From: Typhlomys cinereus
Lineage: Eukaryota > Chordata > Mammalia > Rodentia > Platacanthomyidae
Assembly (NCBI GenBank): GCA_023101885.1
Contig: JALPQD010000394.1
Span: 1,672,581 to 1,736,580 of the forward strand
DNA length: 64,000 nucleotides
Direction of reading: 5' to 3'
Part shown: positions 9,890-22,341 of the stretch, one piece after another
Layout: the number at the start of each line of letters is the position of its first letter
Position numbering within the stretch: position 1 is the first letter of the stretch
The notes under the pieces: generated by a model
Databases searched by the model: none
Told to the model about the DNA's origin: nothing
Seen by the model: only the letters and a program-made list of their open reading frames with translations
Program-made: the position numbers and the translations under genes

Positions 9890-12356
9890 CTAGGATCCAC
9901 CTATTAAGGAGTATATATGGTGCTTAATTTTCTGTGTCTGGGATACTTCACTAAATATAATTGTTTCTAATTCCGTCCATTTCCCAGCAAATTGTATTAC
10001 ATCATCATTTTTGATGGCTAGGTAGTATTCCATTGTATAAATGTACCACATTTTCCTTATCCATTCGTCAACTGTTGGACATTTGGGCTGATTCCATGAC
10101 TTTGCTATTGTAAACAGTGCTGCTATGAACATGATCGTACTTGTGCTATGGAGGTGAATTTTTGCTGTATGGGGGGGTTATTCCCAAAAGTGGTATAGCA
10201 GGGTCATATGGCATTTCAATCTTTAACTTCTTTAAGAATCGCCAGACTTCTCACCAGAGTGGTTGTATGAGCCTGCACTCCCACCAGCAATGTAAGAGAG
10301 TTCCCCTCTCTCCACATCCTCAACAGCATTTGAGCATATAGTGAATTTTGCTATCCTGACAGGGGTGAGATGATATCTCAGGGAAGTTTTGATTTGCATT
10401 TCCCTGATGGCTAAGGATGTGGAGCATTTTTTAAGATATTTGTAAGACATTTTTATTTCATCCTTGGTAAAGTTTCTTTTAAGTTTCAAGGCCCATTTTT
10501 TAATTGGCCCATTTGTTTCCTTGGTGTTTAGTTTTCTAAGTTCTTTGTGCACTCTGGATAATAGAGCTCTATCAGATATGTGGTTAGTGACGATTTTCTC
10601 CCATTCTGTGGGGTGCCTGTGTGCTAGAGTTACAATCTCTTTATGTGAACAGAAGCTCTTTAATTTCACAACATCCCATCTGTTGCGTGTTGGTTGTAGT
10701 GACTGTGCTATTGGAAGTCTGTTTAGGAGCTGTTGGCCTAGCCCAATCAGCTCTAGGGAGTTCCCTACCCTTTCAACGATGGTTTTAATAGTCTTTGGCC
10801 TTATATCGAGGTCCTTGATCCATTTGGAGTTAATTCTTGTACATGGTGACAAGTATGGGTCCAGTTTTAATCTTCTGCATGTGGTGATCCAGTTTTGCCA
10901 GCACCATTTGTTGAAGATACTGTTCTTTTTCCATTGGATTTTTTGGGCCACTTTGTCAAAGATCAAATGGCTGTAATTGTGTGGGCTTATATCTGGGTCT
11001 TCAATGCTTATACATGTGTCTGTTTTGGAGCTAATACTGGGCTGTTTTTACAATTATGAGTTTGTAGTATAAACTAAGGTTTGGTATGGTGATACCTCCA
11101 GCCTTGTTTTTGTCACTCAGTATTGTTTTTGCTATCCTGGGTCTTTTGTGCCTCCATATGAATTTTGACATTATTTGGTCAACTTCTTTAAGGAATTGAT
11201 TTGGGATTTTAGTTGGTATAGCATTGAATTTGTATATTGCCTTTGGTAGCATGGTCATTTTTATGATGTTGATTCTACAAATCCAGGAACATGGGAGGTC
11301 TTTCCACCTTCTGGTGTCTTCTGCTATTTCTTTCTTTAGAGTTTAAAGTTTTCATTGTAAAGGTCTCTTATTGCCTTGGTTAGGTTTATCCCAAAGTATT
11401 TCATTTTTTTTAGGGGCTATAGTAAATGGATTGTTTCTCTCAGGGCTTTTTCACTTCTTTCATTCTGGGCATATAGGAAGGCCACTGATTTTTGTACATT
11501 TATTTTGTATCCTGCCACCCTGCTGAACTTCTGTATTAGTTCCAGGAGCTTCCTGGAGGAGTTTTTGGAATCACTCAGGTATAGGATCATGTCATCTGCA
11601 AATAGAGATAACTTGACTTTTTCCTTGCCAATTTGAATCCCTTTTATGTCCCTTTCTTGTCGTATGACTTCAGCAAAGATTTCAAGTACAATATTGAAAA
11701 GAAGTGGTGACAGTGGACAGCCTTGTCTAGTTCATGATTGAAGTGTGAATGCTTCTACTTTTTCCCCATTGAGTATAATCATTGCTGTTGGCTTGTTGTA
11801 TACTGCTTTTATTATATTGATAAAGGTTCCTTCCATTCCAACTTTCTCTAGGGTTTTGATCATAAAGGGCTGTTGGATCTTGTCAAAAGATTTTTCTGCA
11901 TCTTTCAAGAGTTTCATGTGGTCTTGAACTTTGGACTGGTTTATATGGTGAATTACACTTATTGATTTGCATATGTTAAACCATCCTTGTGTGCCTGGGA
12001 TAAAGCCTACTTGATCCCCATGAATGATCTTTTTGATATGTTTTTGAATCAGATTTGTTAATACTTTATTGAGAAGCTTTGCATCTGTGTTCATCAGAGA
12101 GATTGGCCTATAGTTTTTTTTTTAAGTGTATCTTTATTAGGTTTTGGGATTAAGACGATATTTGCTTCATAGAAGGAATTTGGTAGTGTTCCTTCCTTTG
12201 CTATTTGATGCAACAGTTTAAGGAGTATTGGTGTTATTAGCTCCTTAAATGTCTGGTAGAACTCTGTGCTGAATCCATCGGGTCTAGGACAATTTTTGGT
12301 GGGAAGATTTGTGATTACTTACTCAATTTCCTCATATGGAATAGGACTATTTAAAG
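9890..12356 (-). pseudogene. L1-B ORF2 remnant (RT domain and C-terminus)
   Basis: On the minus strand the C-terminal stop complement is at 9890-9892. Upstream come the C-terminal region (9893-10970), thumb region (11031-11340) and RT palm with the FADD motif (complement of 11591-11605), then fingers to 12356, where it joins ORF1 sequence. The endonuclease is missing. Many frameshifts and stops are present, and a T-run (12111-12122 on +) has expanded within it. It resembles C and D closely enough to be the same broad family. Confidence 0.88.
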
Positions 12357-12911
12357 TATCATTGAGTATCATTTCTAGCATTTTTTGAAGACCTGGTTTG
12401 GTGGACATGTATCCCTTCAAGTTTTCTTTGTGCTGGAAGATTTTTCTTTCTCCCTTGATCATGATGGATAGTTTTGCGGGGTATATCAGCCTGGGTTGAC
12501 ATTTTTGCTCATTTAATACTTGAAGTATGTCCCTTCAAGCTCTTCTTGCTTTTACTGTTTCAACTGAGAAGTCATTTGTTATTTTAATAGGTTTACCTAT
12601 AAAAGTGACTTGTTTTTTTTCCCTTGATGCTGTCAGCACCATTTCTTTATCTTGTATGTGGAGTGTTTTAACTATTATTTGCCATGGCGAGTTTCTATTT
12701 TGATCATATCTGTTTGGGGTGCGGAATGCCTCTTGTATATGTGTGGGCCTCTCTTTTTTTAGATAAGAATGTTTTCCTTGATGATCGTTTGAAAAATTTC
12801 CTCAGGTGTGGTATTTTGAGATTCTTGCTCTGGTATTCCATGGATACGCATTTTAGGCTTCATTCAGGGTGTCCCATAACTTTTGAATATTTCTCTTGAG
12901 TATCTTTATCT
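12357..12911 (-). pseudogene. L1-B ORF1 remnant (C-terminal two thirds)
   Basis: Reverse complement aligns with L1-C 23490-24050: the end of the coiled coil, RRM and C-terminal domain ('ATGCGTATTCATGGAATACCAGAG'-like region at about 12826-12850). It joins ORF2 at 12357, with a repeated 'tgatac' at the junction, and 5' UTR at about 12911. The N-terminal region and start codon are lost. Confidence 0.8.
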
Positions 12912-13208
12912 AGGTTGCATTGAGTCCCGGCTAGATCTGCACGCGTCCTGGGTGGGACTGGGGGTTGGGGAAAGGGAGGATGCGGCGGGTGGTGGGGCAC
13001 TATTAACCTGGAGAGCTGAGTCCTGTCCTTGGAGTCTGGGGTCCTCCCCCTCCCGGCGCAGCTCAGGTCCGGCTGGCTAGTGGGAGGAGCTGGGTCCCTT
13101 GGGCTGACCCGGGAGTTCTGGTGGTGGGTGGGGGCGGAGCTTATCTAGGTCAGGGTGAGTCCCGGCTGGACTGCGCGCTTTGGGGGAGTGGCGGGTTCGG
13201 GAAAAGGG
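12912..13208 (-). promoter_or_regulatory. L1-B 5' UTR promoter monomers
   Basis: GC-rich block in AT-rich surroundings. On the minus strand it holds two copies of a unit with 'gccgggactcacc' and 'ctccgcccccaccc'; the marker 'gagtcccgg' recurs at 12922 and 13157 (period about 235). It is the same monomer type as L1-C 22342-22672. Monomeric 5' UTRs act as internal RNA polymerase II promoters in rodent L1; activity here is inferred only. Confidence 0.75.
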
Positions 13209-13226
13209 CTCCTTCATTTATTCTTT

Positions 13227-15039
13227 ACAATATGATCACATTGAATAAATCTTCTCTCTGCTTTTCACTACAGATCATCACATTAAATGTTGTAATGGGA
13301 AGGTAGCCAAGCCTAGATTGTAGAGCTACTTGTGCATCTTTCCAATTCTAGAATTTGGAAGATTCTCACCTGAGAAACATTTAAGTTCTTTGTTTGACAT
13401 AGAACTTAGTTTCATTTTAAATAAAGTATCTTAAATGGAACAATACAACATAACATATAAAGCATATTGGTTAACTGACGATTACATAACTCCAGGTTAC
13501 TTAACTTATAAGACTTGCATCAGAGAAAACTTCATCATGATAACTAAAATTTGAGTGTTTGAAAATTTGGCTATCACATCTACTGTAAATTCTCAAGCAA
13601 TAGAGCAATGAACTTGTTTTGTTTGGTGATATAGAGTATTGCATGAATAACTTTATTTCCCTCTGGCATATTAGTAACCAGTAGAAGAATTTAGTTCAAA
13701 TCAATAACCTTTTCTATATTGTATGCAATGAAAGATAGAGAATAGTTCTGACTATTCATGCTACAGAAAAAAGGATTTGCTTCTGAAAATGAAAGAGGAA
13801 GTAGAGAAGAAGGTAATTTGGAATTTAATAAATAATGGTTCTGCAATCAGACAGGCTGGAAACAATCCTTGCTTACAATTTTTGGTTGAATTACTTTTGT
13901 AACCACTCTTTTCTCATATGTAAGATATAAAATAATGTGCTACTGCAAGGATTAAGTAAAATAATGTCAAAGCTATTTGTCTATGTATCCAAAAAGCTAT
14001 ATTCTGATACTTTTCAAGATGTTATTAAAATATCAATACATTGTGTTTTCATTATGCAATGTAATCTCCGTGTTCGTATATAAGATCAGATCCTGTGTGC
14101 CTCATCTCTTCATCCATGTGAACGAGGCTGCACCAAGAGATGTTATAAATGAAGACTTTTAAATCTGATAATGTCATAATGTGGTACTCCTCAGTCTTCA
14201 GAACTATTAGAAATAAAGTTACACTGCTTATGAATTATTCAGTTTTAATTGTTTTTTAAAACACTGAATAAAACTAACACAAGTAATAAATAAAACTAAT
14301 TTTGAAAAAATCTTGTGAAGAATAAATGGCAATTAAATGTAACCATTGTAATGAAGTCTAATGACACTGACTGCCCGATTATTATTTTAATATATCTAAT
14401 ATTCATTTATTCATTTTAAAAGGCAGATCTGATTGATGAACAAATAAAGTATTTTCCACTACTTCAACTTTTACTGATTTTGATGTCTCCAACCTTACAA
14501 TTCAATATCTGAGGTTTGCTCCTTAGCCTTTTTTTTTACAATGCTTTCTATTTTATCTTTTATCAAAACTTTATGATTTCAAAAGATTTAAAATTGGAGG
14601 ACACTTCACAAAAAGCTGTATGGGAAATAAAATTCCCAAACCAAAAGTAGCCATGGAAACGATAAAAAAACTACATCTTATAAAATACAAAGAGAGAAGC
14701 AAATTTTGTGATTTTTTTTGTTTCTTTTTCTTGACCCCACTTCATTCAAAAGCCCAACCTCTTTTTCCAGCTATGAAGATCACACCACTACACACATCAT
14801 CTAGCACAGTAAGCAGAACTCATCACCAACTATACAAAATATCACCCACCACCAAACCCTTAACAGACAATACTGCAATCATAGCAACATATGAACCCTA
14901 CCTCTGAATCCCACTCATGGAACTTTTCAGTTTACCTAAGCATCTCAGATTCATAGGAATCTATAATAACTTAGCATATACAACAAGCTCCATAATCACA
15001 TTGGAATTCCAAACCAAATACTCAAGACAAGAGTTAAAT
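13227..15039. other. Unassigned AT-rich sequence
   Basis: No gene, RNA or recognisable young repeat. 14620-15039 may be the strongly diverged 3' UTR of the minus-strand L1 that follows, but I cannot support that firmly. Confidence 0.45.
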
Positions 15040-15610
15040 CCATATAGAAGGGAGAATATATGGCATTTATTTTTCTATGTCTGTGATAACCCAGCTGACA
15101 TTATATTTTCTAGTTCCATCTGTTTGTCAGCAAATCTTCCTTCCTCATAGCTGAATAATATTTTATTATGTACATATACTACAATTTCATTACCCATTCC
15201 TCTGTTGATGGGTATATTGGTTGATTTCATTTTCTTGCTATTGAAAAGAGAGCTGCCATGAACAAGGAAGAACAAAGATTTATATAGCAAGATGCAGAGC
15301 CCCTTGGGAATATTCCCAATAGTGATATAGCTGGGTCATATGGAAGTCCCATTTTTAGCCTTCTCAGAAACCTCACATCAGTTTCCAAAGTGGCTGTACC
15401 AGTTTACAATCCCACCAGAAATTGTTCACTTTTCTTCACATCTTTGGCAACATTCACTATTATTTGTGTTTTTTTTTTAATCTTAGTCAATCATACAAGC
15501 ATAAGATGCTATCAGAGGGTAGTTTTAACTTACCTTTCCCTGATGATCAGGGAGGTTGAACATTTTTGAAGATACTGGCTTGATATCTGAACATATTTTT
15601 GCAAGAAGCT
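15040..15610 (-). mobile_element. Old L1 ORF2 3' part, first segment (interrupted by a MaLR)
   Basis: Reverse complement matches the C-terminal end of L1 ORF2: 'gaaaatataatgtcagctgg', 'gcagctctcttttcaatagc', 'ctttggaaactgatgtgagg'. It is more diverged than L1-B/C/D. Sequence on the far side of the MaLR (17670-18010) continues the same L1, so this is the host of a nested insertion. Confidence 0.65.
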
Positions 15611-16036
15611 TGTTGCTGTTCGCCTTCATGGTTTCTGATAAAATCACCATCAAATGGCTTAAGGGAACAAGGGATTTATTTTCTTATGGTAGTCTGGTTA
15701 CAGTTCTTAGTCCAACTTGGAAGGAGAGTATGTACCATCACTAAAGGGTTAAGGAAACTGGCTGCATTATATCCACATAATAACTGGGAGAGGGACAATC
15801 CTTACTTGCCAGAACAACATGTCTGGCCAAGTGTACACAAGGATGCCTTCTTAAATAGTTCCCTCCATTGTATTCACCTGCCTGAGGACTAGTTCCACCA
15901 ACTATGGGCCAGACCTTCCCCATCAGCTAGACAATCTCTTGTAGGTTTGCTCTGGGTTTAACTCAATTACTAATTCTCTACACATGTGCCCAGTGCTCAA
16001 CCCCTCAACTGTAGTGTTGACATGTTTATCTAATAC
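15611..16036 (-). mobile_element. MaLR 3' LTR (minus strand)
   Basis: Paired with the LTR at 17234-17669 in the same orientation, with internal sequence between. It shows the family blocks 'gataaaatcaccatcaa', 'gcttaagggaacaaggg', 'ccacataataactgggaga' and 'gccagaacaacatgtctggcc'. The complement of the polypurine tract (ctccacccctt) follows directly at 16037. Confidence 0.8.
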
Positions 16037-17233
16037 TCCACCCCTTGTCAACTTGAAACAAGAACAAATCACTTTTAAACTGTAACCTTAATCTTGCCCC
16101 CACAGATATTTAGTTTATCTTATAGTATTAATACTTTCAAAAGTCCAACATCTCCATAAACATAAGATCCTGTCAAATCAGTTAACTACTTCCCACATCC
16201 TCTAGTTCAATGTCCCTCTTTTGTTGCTCATTACACATTCACGGTGGCTCAAAGAGTCTGGGAAATTCCAATCTCTCCTCAGAGCTTGAAGCTGCACAAA
16301 CAGAAATTCTCTGGACCACATTGAATCTCCACTACAATTGTCCTCAGCATACATGCCATGTATGCAGCTCTTCTTGGCAGATGTCCCACAAGATGTCCTA
16401 TAAGAGATTGTCTAGCTGATGGGGAAGGCCTGGCCCATAGTGGGTGGAACTAGTCCCCAGGCAGGTGAATATATCTGGCATCTCCAAAACCTTATTTCTC
16501 AATAGAAAGCCAGGCTTCATATCCACAGCACAAAATGCCCTTTGGGCCAGCTGCAACTCCACAGCACAAAAAAGCCCTTGTTGGGTCTCTCCGCAGTCTT
16601 GCTTCCACACACTGCCTGATTTCTGCCATTCTCTGAAACCTTGGAGGAGGGATCTATGACCTCCTCCCTCTTACATCTTTGATGCCTCCAAAACCAGTAG
16701 TACCATGTGGATGATGTTGCCAAGTTCTGTCATATTCTCTGTGGGAGATTGGCTCCCTTGAATCACAGCTGATTCAGTTTCTTTGTGCTGACTCTCAGAA
16801 GAATCTCTACATTGGGCAGAGTCTTGACACAATGATATTCATTTCTTCCACCATCCCAGTGCAAAGCACTATGTTTTTTTTTTTCCAATGATACTCTTAC
16901 TTCCAATAGCAACAGCTGCTCTGTTGTCTGAGCTCTCTTCATTCAAAATTTCAAGGCTGGCAACACAGCTCTCCTCTATCAAGTAAACCAGTCCATCGTC
17001 TTTAAATTCAAGTTCACCAGAGCCCTTGTTCCCTTCATCACAAACAGGGCCCAAACAATTCACAATTCTCTGAGCATCTCTGTTCTCCAAACAGGCCTGC
17101 AAAAAAATGTTTTTATAATCTACAGTCCCAAAATCTTCAAACATTTCAAAATTCATCAACACCACCACTGAAAATTCACAAAAGATATATAACCAGTTTT
17201 ATAAGCAACACTCCACTTCTCTGGTACTAAATT
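16037..17233 (-). mobile_element. MaLR internal region between two LTRs
   Basis: About 1.2 kb, non-coding, the reverse-complement relative of 1-1104. It begins (high coordinate) with a primer-binding-like sequence and ends with a polypurine tract. No gag/pol frames are present, consistent with a non-autonomous MaLR. Confidence 0.75.
17209..17229 (-). other. Putative primer binding site (tRNA-Leu-like)
   Basis: Minus strand reads 'TAGTACCAGAGAAGTGGAG', a few bases after the 5' LTR end. It resembles the TGGTACCAGGAGTGG complement of a tRNA-Leu 3' end, with one substitution and small insertions. Leu priming would fit the ERVL group. Confidence 0.45.
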
Positions 17234-17669
17234 CTGTTGCTATTGCTCTGTATGGTTGCTGATAAAATCACTGTCAAACAGCTTAAGAGAACAAGGGGAT
17301 TTATTCTCTTATGATAGACTGGTCACATACAGTTCCTTGTCCAACTTTGCATGAGATCTCATACCAACACCTAGGCCGAGGGCACTGGTTACACCTTCTC
17401 CAAATAGCAACCAGGAGAGAGAGAATCCTTGCCAGACCAACATGTCTGACCAAGTATACACAAAGATGCCTTCTTTCTGAAACAGTTCCTTCCATTTTAT
17501 TCACCTGCCTGGGGACTAGTTCTACCCAACATGGGCTGGGCCATCCCCATCAGCTAGACAATCTCTTGCAGATTTGCTTTGGGCTTAACTCAAGTAATAA
17601 TTCTTTCCAAATGTCCCCAAACTGTCAAACCCTCAACTGTCAAGTTGACACGTGTATTTAACTATGACA
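17234..17669 (-). mobile_element. MaLR 5' LTR (minus strand)
   Basis: Starts (minus) TGTCATAGTTA near 17669 and ends '...atagcaaca' at 17234. It is the partner of 15611-16036, giving an LTR-internal-LTR element of about 2.06 kb. I found no clear 5-bp TSD around the pair (15606-15610 against 17670-17674). Confidence 0.8.
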
Positions 17670-18010
17670 ATGGCCCTTTACAGGTCTGTTTCAAAATTGG
17701 GTTTTACTTTCTTGGTGTCCAGCTTTTCAAGTTCTTTGTATACTCTGGAGATTAATCTTTTGTAAGATTCATAGCTAAGAAGGTTCTTATCCCATTCCAT
17801 GGATTCCCTTTTTGTTTAATTTTTGGAAAACAGAAGCTTTTTAATTTCATAATGTCTCTCTGGCTGATTATTGGTTCCTGCTCATTTGGGTTTCTGTTCA
17901 GAAAATTTTCATGTAGGGCTATCAAGTATATTTCTCAATCTGTGTCCTAATAATTTTGAAGTTTTAGGCTTAATGCTGAGGTCCTCGATCCACTTAGGAT
18001 CTCAAATACA
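17670..18010 (-). mobile_element. Old L1 ORF2 3' part, second segment
   Basis: Reverse complement continues the L1 interrupted at 15610: 'caaagaacttgaaaagctgg', the 'aaattaaaaagcttctg' block and the 'gatcgaggacctcagc' block are hallmarks of ORF2's C-terminal third. It ends near 18010. Confidence 0.65.
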
Positions 18011-19806
18011 GATAATATTCTTACAGTAAACATCTCTCATTTGGACAAACTAATTATATGTCAGACATACTTTTATATATGATGTTGTCTGTCTAATTCT
18101 GAATACCCAGAAGGATGAGAAAAGTACAAAAACAGTTAGTACAAAAGCTGTAATAAGATTGTAAATTTGCCTACAGGTGTTCAATAAAGCAAATAATTTG
18201 TTGAATAAGAATTCTTGATCTCGGTCCAGAATTAAGATTAGATTTATTTTTAGCAATGCAAGAAATGAGGACGATATTCTTTAAAGCTCATCACTGTTAC
18301 AAGTATTCAAAGGTATGGCAATAAGAGACAAGTTCACAGAAGGTGATGCTAGGGACATTTTATGACTGTTATGGGGTAACTTTTGTCTCTTATCATTAGC
18401 TATAAATACATTTTGCCATTGTGCTCCTCATGATAGAAATTTGAATATTTCCTTATAATAATGTCCAAGAATTATGTCACAATCACATCTTCATTAATAA
18501 GAGAAGTGACATTTGAATTTGTTTGATGTCTAACACAGGTCATATACAAAGTCAGGACAGACAATTTACTTCGAAGAGGAACCAATAATGTATACCCACT
18601 AGCTGTTAAATTTTGCTAAATGGTCATTCTTTTCTCTCTTAAAAAAAAGTCATTGTGGGAAGGACGAGCAAAATAGAACAAGACTGATTTATACCACTCA
18701 CACATTGTTGCCAAATCACAGTTGTCCCCTCCATTCCACAAACACTTCACATACCATTATACAATCCATGCCACAAAACATACCAAGCAAACATCTGACA
18801 CATTAGTTAAGAAGTCTTCCATTTTATTTTGACAGTTCATGATAATGGAATTTAATTGTGGAAAAAAGGAGAATAATTTTTGCTGAATGTCATTTGGTTC
18901 ATTCAAACAGGGAATCAGGGACATTTTTAACAAAGGTTTTGAAACTTCTTTTGAAATCAGGAAGCTGCTATGTACTGATAAGAGGAGAGGTTTGAGGATT
19001 CTCTATCAGAAATTTCAAGGTTTTTTCCATCTGCCTTTTCACATTAACTGGTAATTATCCAGAAAGGCACATAATAGTGAGGAAATGACAGAAGCCAACA
19101 AAGGTTTTCCTAAGATATGGAAATTGTCAGTGATCGGCAAGGTGCAGCAGAAAGGCTTTCTACAGCACAATTATTTATGCCAGTTCAGTTTGCTTTTTTG
19201 GTTGCAGTTACTGTCTGCTACAGAGCAGCTCCTTATCACCAGCCTTCACATTAGCTTTTATGAGTCATTAAGAAAATGTTGCAAAAAGGTTGCTTTAAAG
19301 GGTGGGGGTGTCCCTTATTTAGAGATAGTTTTCTGAAAAATAGTGTTTTGACTATCAGACTGGCACATTAAGCAACAAAAATGTCCTTTAATTTTCCAGC
19401 ATATCATACATATCTACTGTTTATTTTCATTCATTCATATATAATATATGTAATGTACATATATGTATACAAATGTGTATATGTTTGCACACACTTGTGT
19501 GGGTGTTTCATTGTATACAAATACATAATATCTGGCTGTTATAGATATTCCTTAGAGCACATCCATGCTTGATTTATTTACAGAGAGGTTTCTTGCCCAT
19601 AAATATATATAAGGGTCAAAGACAGAAATATCCCAGGAGATTTCACAGGTCCAAAGTCCTGGATTCTTTCATTTCATACTTATTTTGGTCTCCTAACAGT
19701 GTCAAAGGCATGTATACATGCACACATATATATTTCATGTCTACATATATGTGAGCCATTCAATAAGCGAAATGTTTAAAACTGTCCTAAGAGATTCTAT
19801 AAGAAT
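18011..19806. other. Unassigned AT-rich sequence
   Basis: Short spurious reading frames only, with no family resemblance. A TA/TG-rich low-complexity stretch lies around 19440-19500. No promoter, RNA gene or repeat that I can name. Confidence 0.5.
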
Positions 19807-19821
19807 TAAAAAGTTACTCAT

Positions 19822-20106
19822 GGACTGGTGATATGACTCAGGGGTTAAGACTCTGTCTTGCAAGCAGAAGTTCCTAAGTTCAGATCTCAAGTCCCATATA
19901 AAAATGCCAGACAGAAATGGCAGCAGCCTGCATTTCTGCACTTCCAGCTCTGGTGGACAGAGCCTGGGAAATCCCAGAGCAAAGCAAGAAGGAGGTAAAA
20001 ACTATCCAGGATGATTCCTGAAGTCACCTTTGGTCCTTTATAGACACACACACACACACACACACACACTAATAAAATATCTTAAAATAATAAATAAATA
20101 AATAAA
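19822..20106 (+). mobile_element. tRNA-derived SINE (older copy) with 15-bp TSD
   Basis: Head 'ggactggtgatatgactcaggggttaag' and B-box-like 'taagttcagatctc', then a body shared with the SINEs at 22729 and 52209 ('gccagacagaaatggcagcagcctgc', 'cagagcctggga', 'gaaggaggt'). It ends in (CA)n and an AAAT-rich tail. The TSD 'taaaaagttactcat' is perfect at 19807-19821 and 20107-20121. Confidence 0.85.
20043..20106 (+). repeat. (CA)n and (AAAT)n tail of the SINE
   Basis: (CA)n at 20043-20069 and (AAAT)n at 20083-20106. These are the variable tail of the SINE above. Confidence 0.9.
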
Positions 20107-20415
20107 TAAAAAGTTACTCATAAGAAAAACATACAGATTAAAACTATAATTTACCATTAATCTCACAATCGTATAAAATTGCATGCAAACCTTTCCAAAA
20201 TAACTAATTGGAAACACGATTTCTGCATATATATATTAATACTATATACATAATATTGAATAGTTCTTATATCTGACAACTTTACAAAATAAGCTATAAA
20301 GGATACCATACCTATATACTCAAGGTTAAAATTTAACATATAATAGATTTTGCAAAATTTTCAACTTGTATGTCAAGAAGTATTTGTAAATTTGTATATA
20401 TATATTTTTAGACAG

Positions 20416-20855
20416 TGTATTTTTCAGTTACTCTTCAATTTTACTGGTAAAATCATGAAAAAATTGCTTATGGAACAAGGGGTTTGTTCTAACTTAATGA
20501 CAATCTTATTATAGTCACTTGTCCAGCTTGGCAGGAAAGCCCACACCAACGCCAAGGGCCACAGGAACTGGCCACACCATATCCACATAATGAATGAGAG
20601 AAGGATGATTCTTACTTGCCAGACCAGCATGCATGGTCAAGTATACAAAAGGATTCCAACTTCCTCAAGAAATTTCCTCCATTTTATTTCCCTGCTCAGG
20701 CACTAGTTCTATCCACCATGAGCTGGGCCTTCCTCATGCACTAGACAATCTCCTGCAAGTTTGCACTGGGCTTAACTAGACTATTAATTCTCTAAAAATG
20801 TATCTGGAGTTCAAACTATTAACCTTCAAGTTGACACCTCTATCTAGCTATAACA
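20416..20855 (-). mobile_element. MaLR solo LTR
   Basis: Same LTR family, minus strand: 'cttatggaacaaggggtt', 'gtccagcttggcaggaaag', 'ccacaccatatccacataat', 'cttacttgccagaccagcatg', 'caagttgaca', ending 'agctataaca' (TGTTATAGCT on the minus strand). No internal sequence adjoins, so it is solo. The low-coordinate boundary is approximate. Confidence 0.75.
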
Positions 20856-21779
20856 GTGATGCAGATAGAGATGTTCAGACTAGTATTCAGTGCATAGAAT
20901 CAATGTATTGTGAAATGTCCTATGGCACACACAGGTTAATATTTACACAATAAAAATTTTTGTAAAATTGCTAAAAGTCCCAAAGCAGAGAAGCCCTGCA
21001 CTTGAGAAACATGAAACTCATCCTATTTAACAAAAATGAAGAATAGCATTAATCATAGTAATAAAAACATTAGTTGTTTTTCAAATTTTTTTCTCTTTAA
21101 TGAAAAAAACTTCTTACACATATTTAACAATAAACAAATCTGGTGAAAATGATACATATGCATAAATGAAAAGACTTTTCCAATAACAGGAATCTGAAAT
21201 TTACATTATCTACTGAATTCAGTGAGTTTATTTATCGTGTAGAAGCTTAACATTTTGATGCAGTATCATCTGTTTTTATTTGCTTTCACCTGTATTTTAG
21301 TGTCATTATTAGAAATTACTGCCAAGATTAATGTCATTAACTTTGCTTCTAATAATTTTATCTCAGAAGTTTGCTCTTTTAAGTCTTATTCTTAAATCTT
21401 ACATCTAATATGTATGAAGTTTATAGTAATGTAAAAAAGTCAAAATTTTCCCTTTTGCATGTGAATATCCCATTTTCAAGTAGATTTATTTAAGAAGTAT
21501 GCTGAGTTCTAATTCATTACATCTGTCAACATGTCTGCTGATATTTCATTTACTGTACTGTACAGATAATCCTAGTGATAATGTCTGAAGAGTAGACAAA
21601 ATGACACAATAGATAACCTACCCCTATCTTCACAGACTGAAATCACATGGTAGACTATTACCAAACAATCTATATGAATAATCCATATTCTTTTTAAACC
21701 TTATTTATTTTTTAAGGGAGCAAGGGGTTTGTTTTCTTTCTTTTTTTGTATGTTTTCAACATTTTTTTCCTTTTTTTTT
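20856..21779. other. Unassigned AT-rich sequence
   Basis: No gene or clear repeat. 21712-21745 weakly resembles a scrap of the MaLR LTR ('aagggagcaaggggtttgtt'). Confidence 0.5.
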
Positions 21780-22188
21780 TCCCAATCATACAAGCACAAT
21801 AGGTACCCTGGTCCTCTCTCTCCCTCCACCCTTCCCCAGTCCTCTCTTGCACTCTCCCGCCCTTCCCCTCCCTTTCACCCCCCCTTAACTTCTCCCAGTA
21901 CCTCTCCTTTTCCCCCTCCCATCCACTGAAGCATCCTTCTGTATGAATGCCAAACCTCCCTCTGAGTCCCCAACCCTAGTGAGGTGTAAGGACTCTGGCA
22001 TAGCCGGGAGCCCTTTTTTGGGCTCCCTGTTAGTATGGGAACTCTATTATGACTCTAATACCTTGCCTTTAAGGATCCTACTGCATGTGATCCATGCTAG
22101 ACTTTGGGGGGTCGTTGACACATCAGTCATTGTGCAGGTCATGCAAAGCCCCATTATGTCTACTGCAGCCTTATCTTGTATTTTAACC
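21780..22188 (-). mobile_element. Truncated L1 3' end, minus strand
   Basis: Reverse complement of an L1 3' UTR terminus: T-rich tail, 'caatcatacaagcacaataggtacc', the C-rich complement of the G-rich block (21800-21925), then 3' UTR sequence to 'gcagccttatcttg'. It is 5'-truncated within the 3' UTR and belongs to a slightly different sublineage from L1-A/D (compare 57300-57540). Confidence 0.75.
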
Positions 22189-22341
22189 TAAATTTATGGT
22201 AAAAATTATATTCATATAGATAAATTGATAGATAAGTACTGCTGGAAAAAAACAGAAGTAGAAAAACAACAGAAAAAATATAAAAGAAGAAAATATCCTA
22301 CATCAAGAAAGTTAATAAATCTCTTTCAAAAATAAAAAAAG

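Larger units (their letters stand above)
6071..13208 (-). mobile_element. L1-B: minus-strand LINE-1 with TSD, internally deleted, split by a later insertion
   Basis: The L1 runs from its 3' tail (T-run and C-rich block at 6061-6190) to tandem 5' UTR monomers at 12912-13208. An 18-bp TSD, 'ctccttYatttattcttt', flanks it at 6053-6070 and 13209-13226 with one mismatch. Two internal joins shorten it: ORF2 to ORF1 at about 12357, and ORF1 to 5' UTR at about 12911. A 2.78 kb plus-strand retrocopy occupies 6762-9540 and splits the 3' UTR. Without that insert the element is about 4.4 kb. Confidence 0.88.

Noticed and set aside
12340..12925. L1-B internal joins as products of canonical splicing
   Set aside because: Neither join shows GT-AG ends when compared with L1-C and L1-D; extra bases and small repeats at the joins fit template switching or deletion better.
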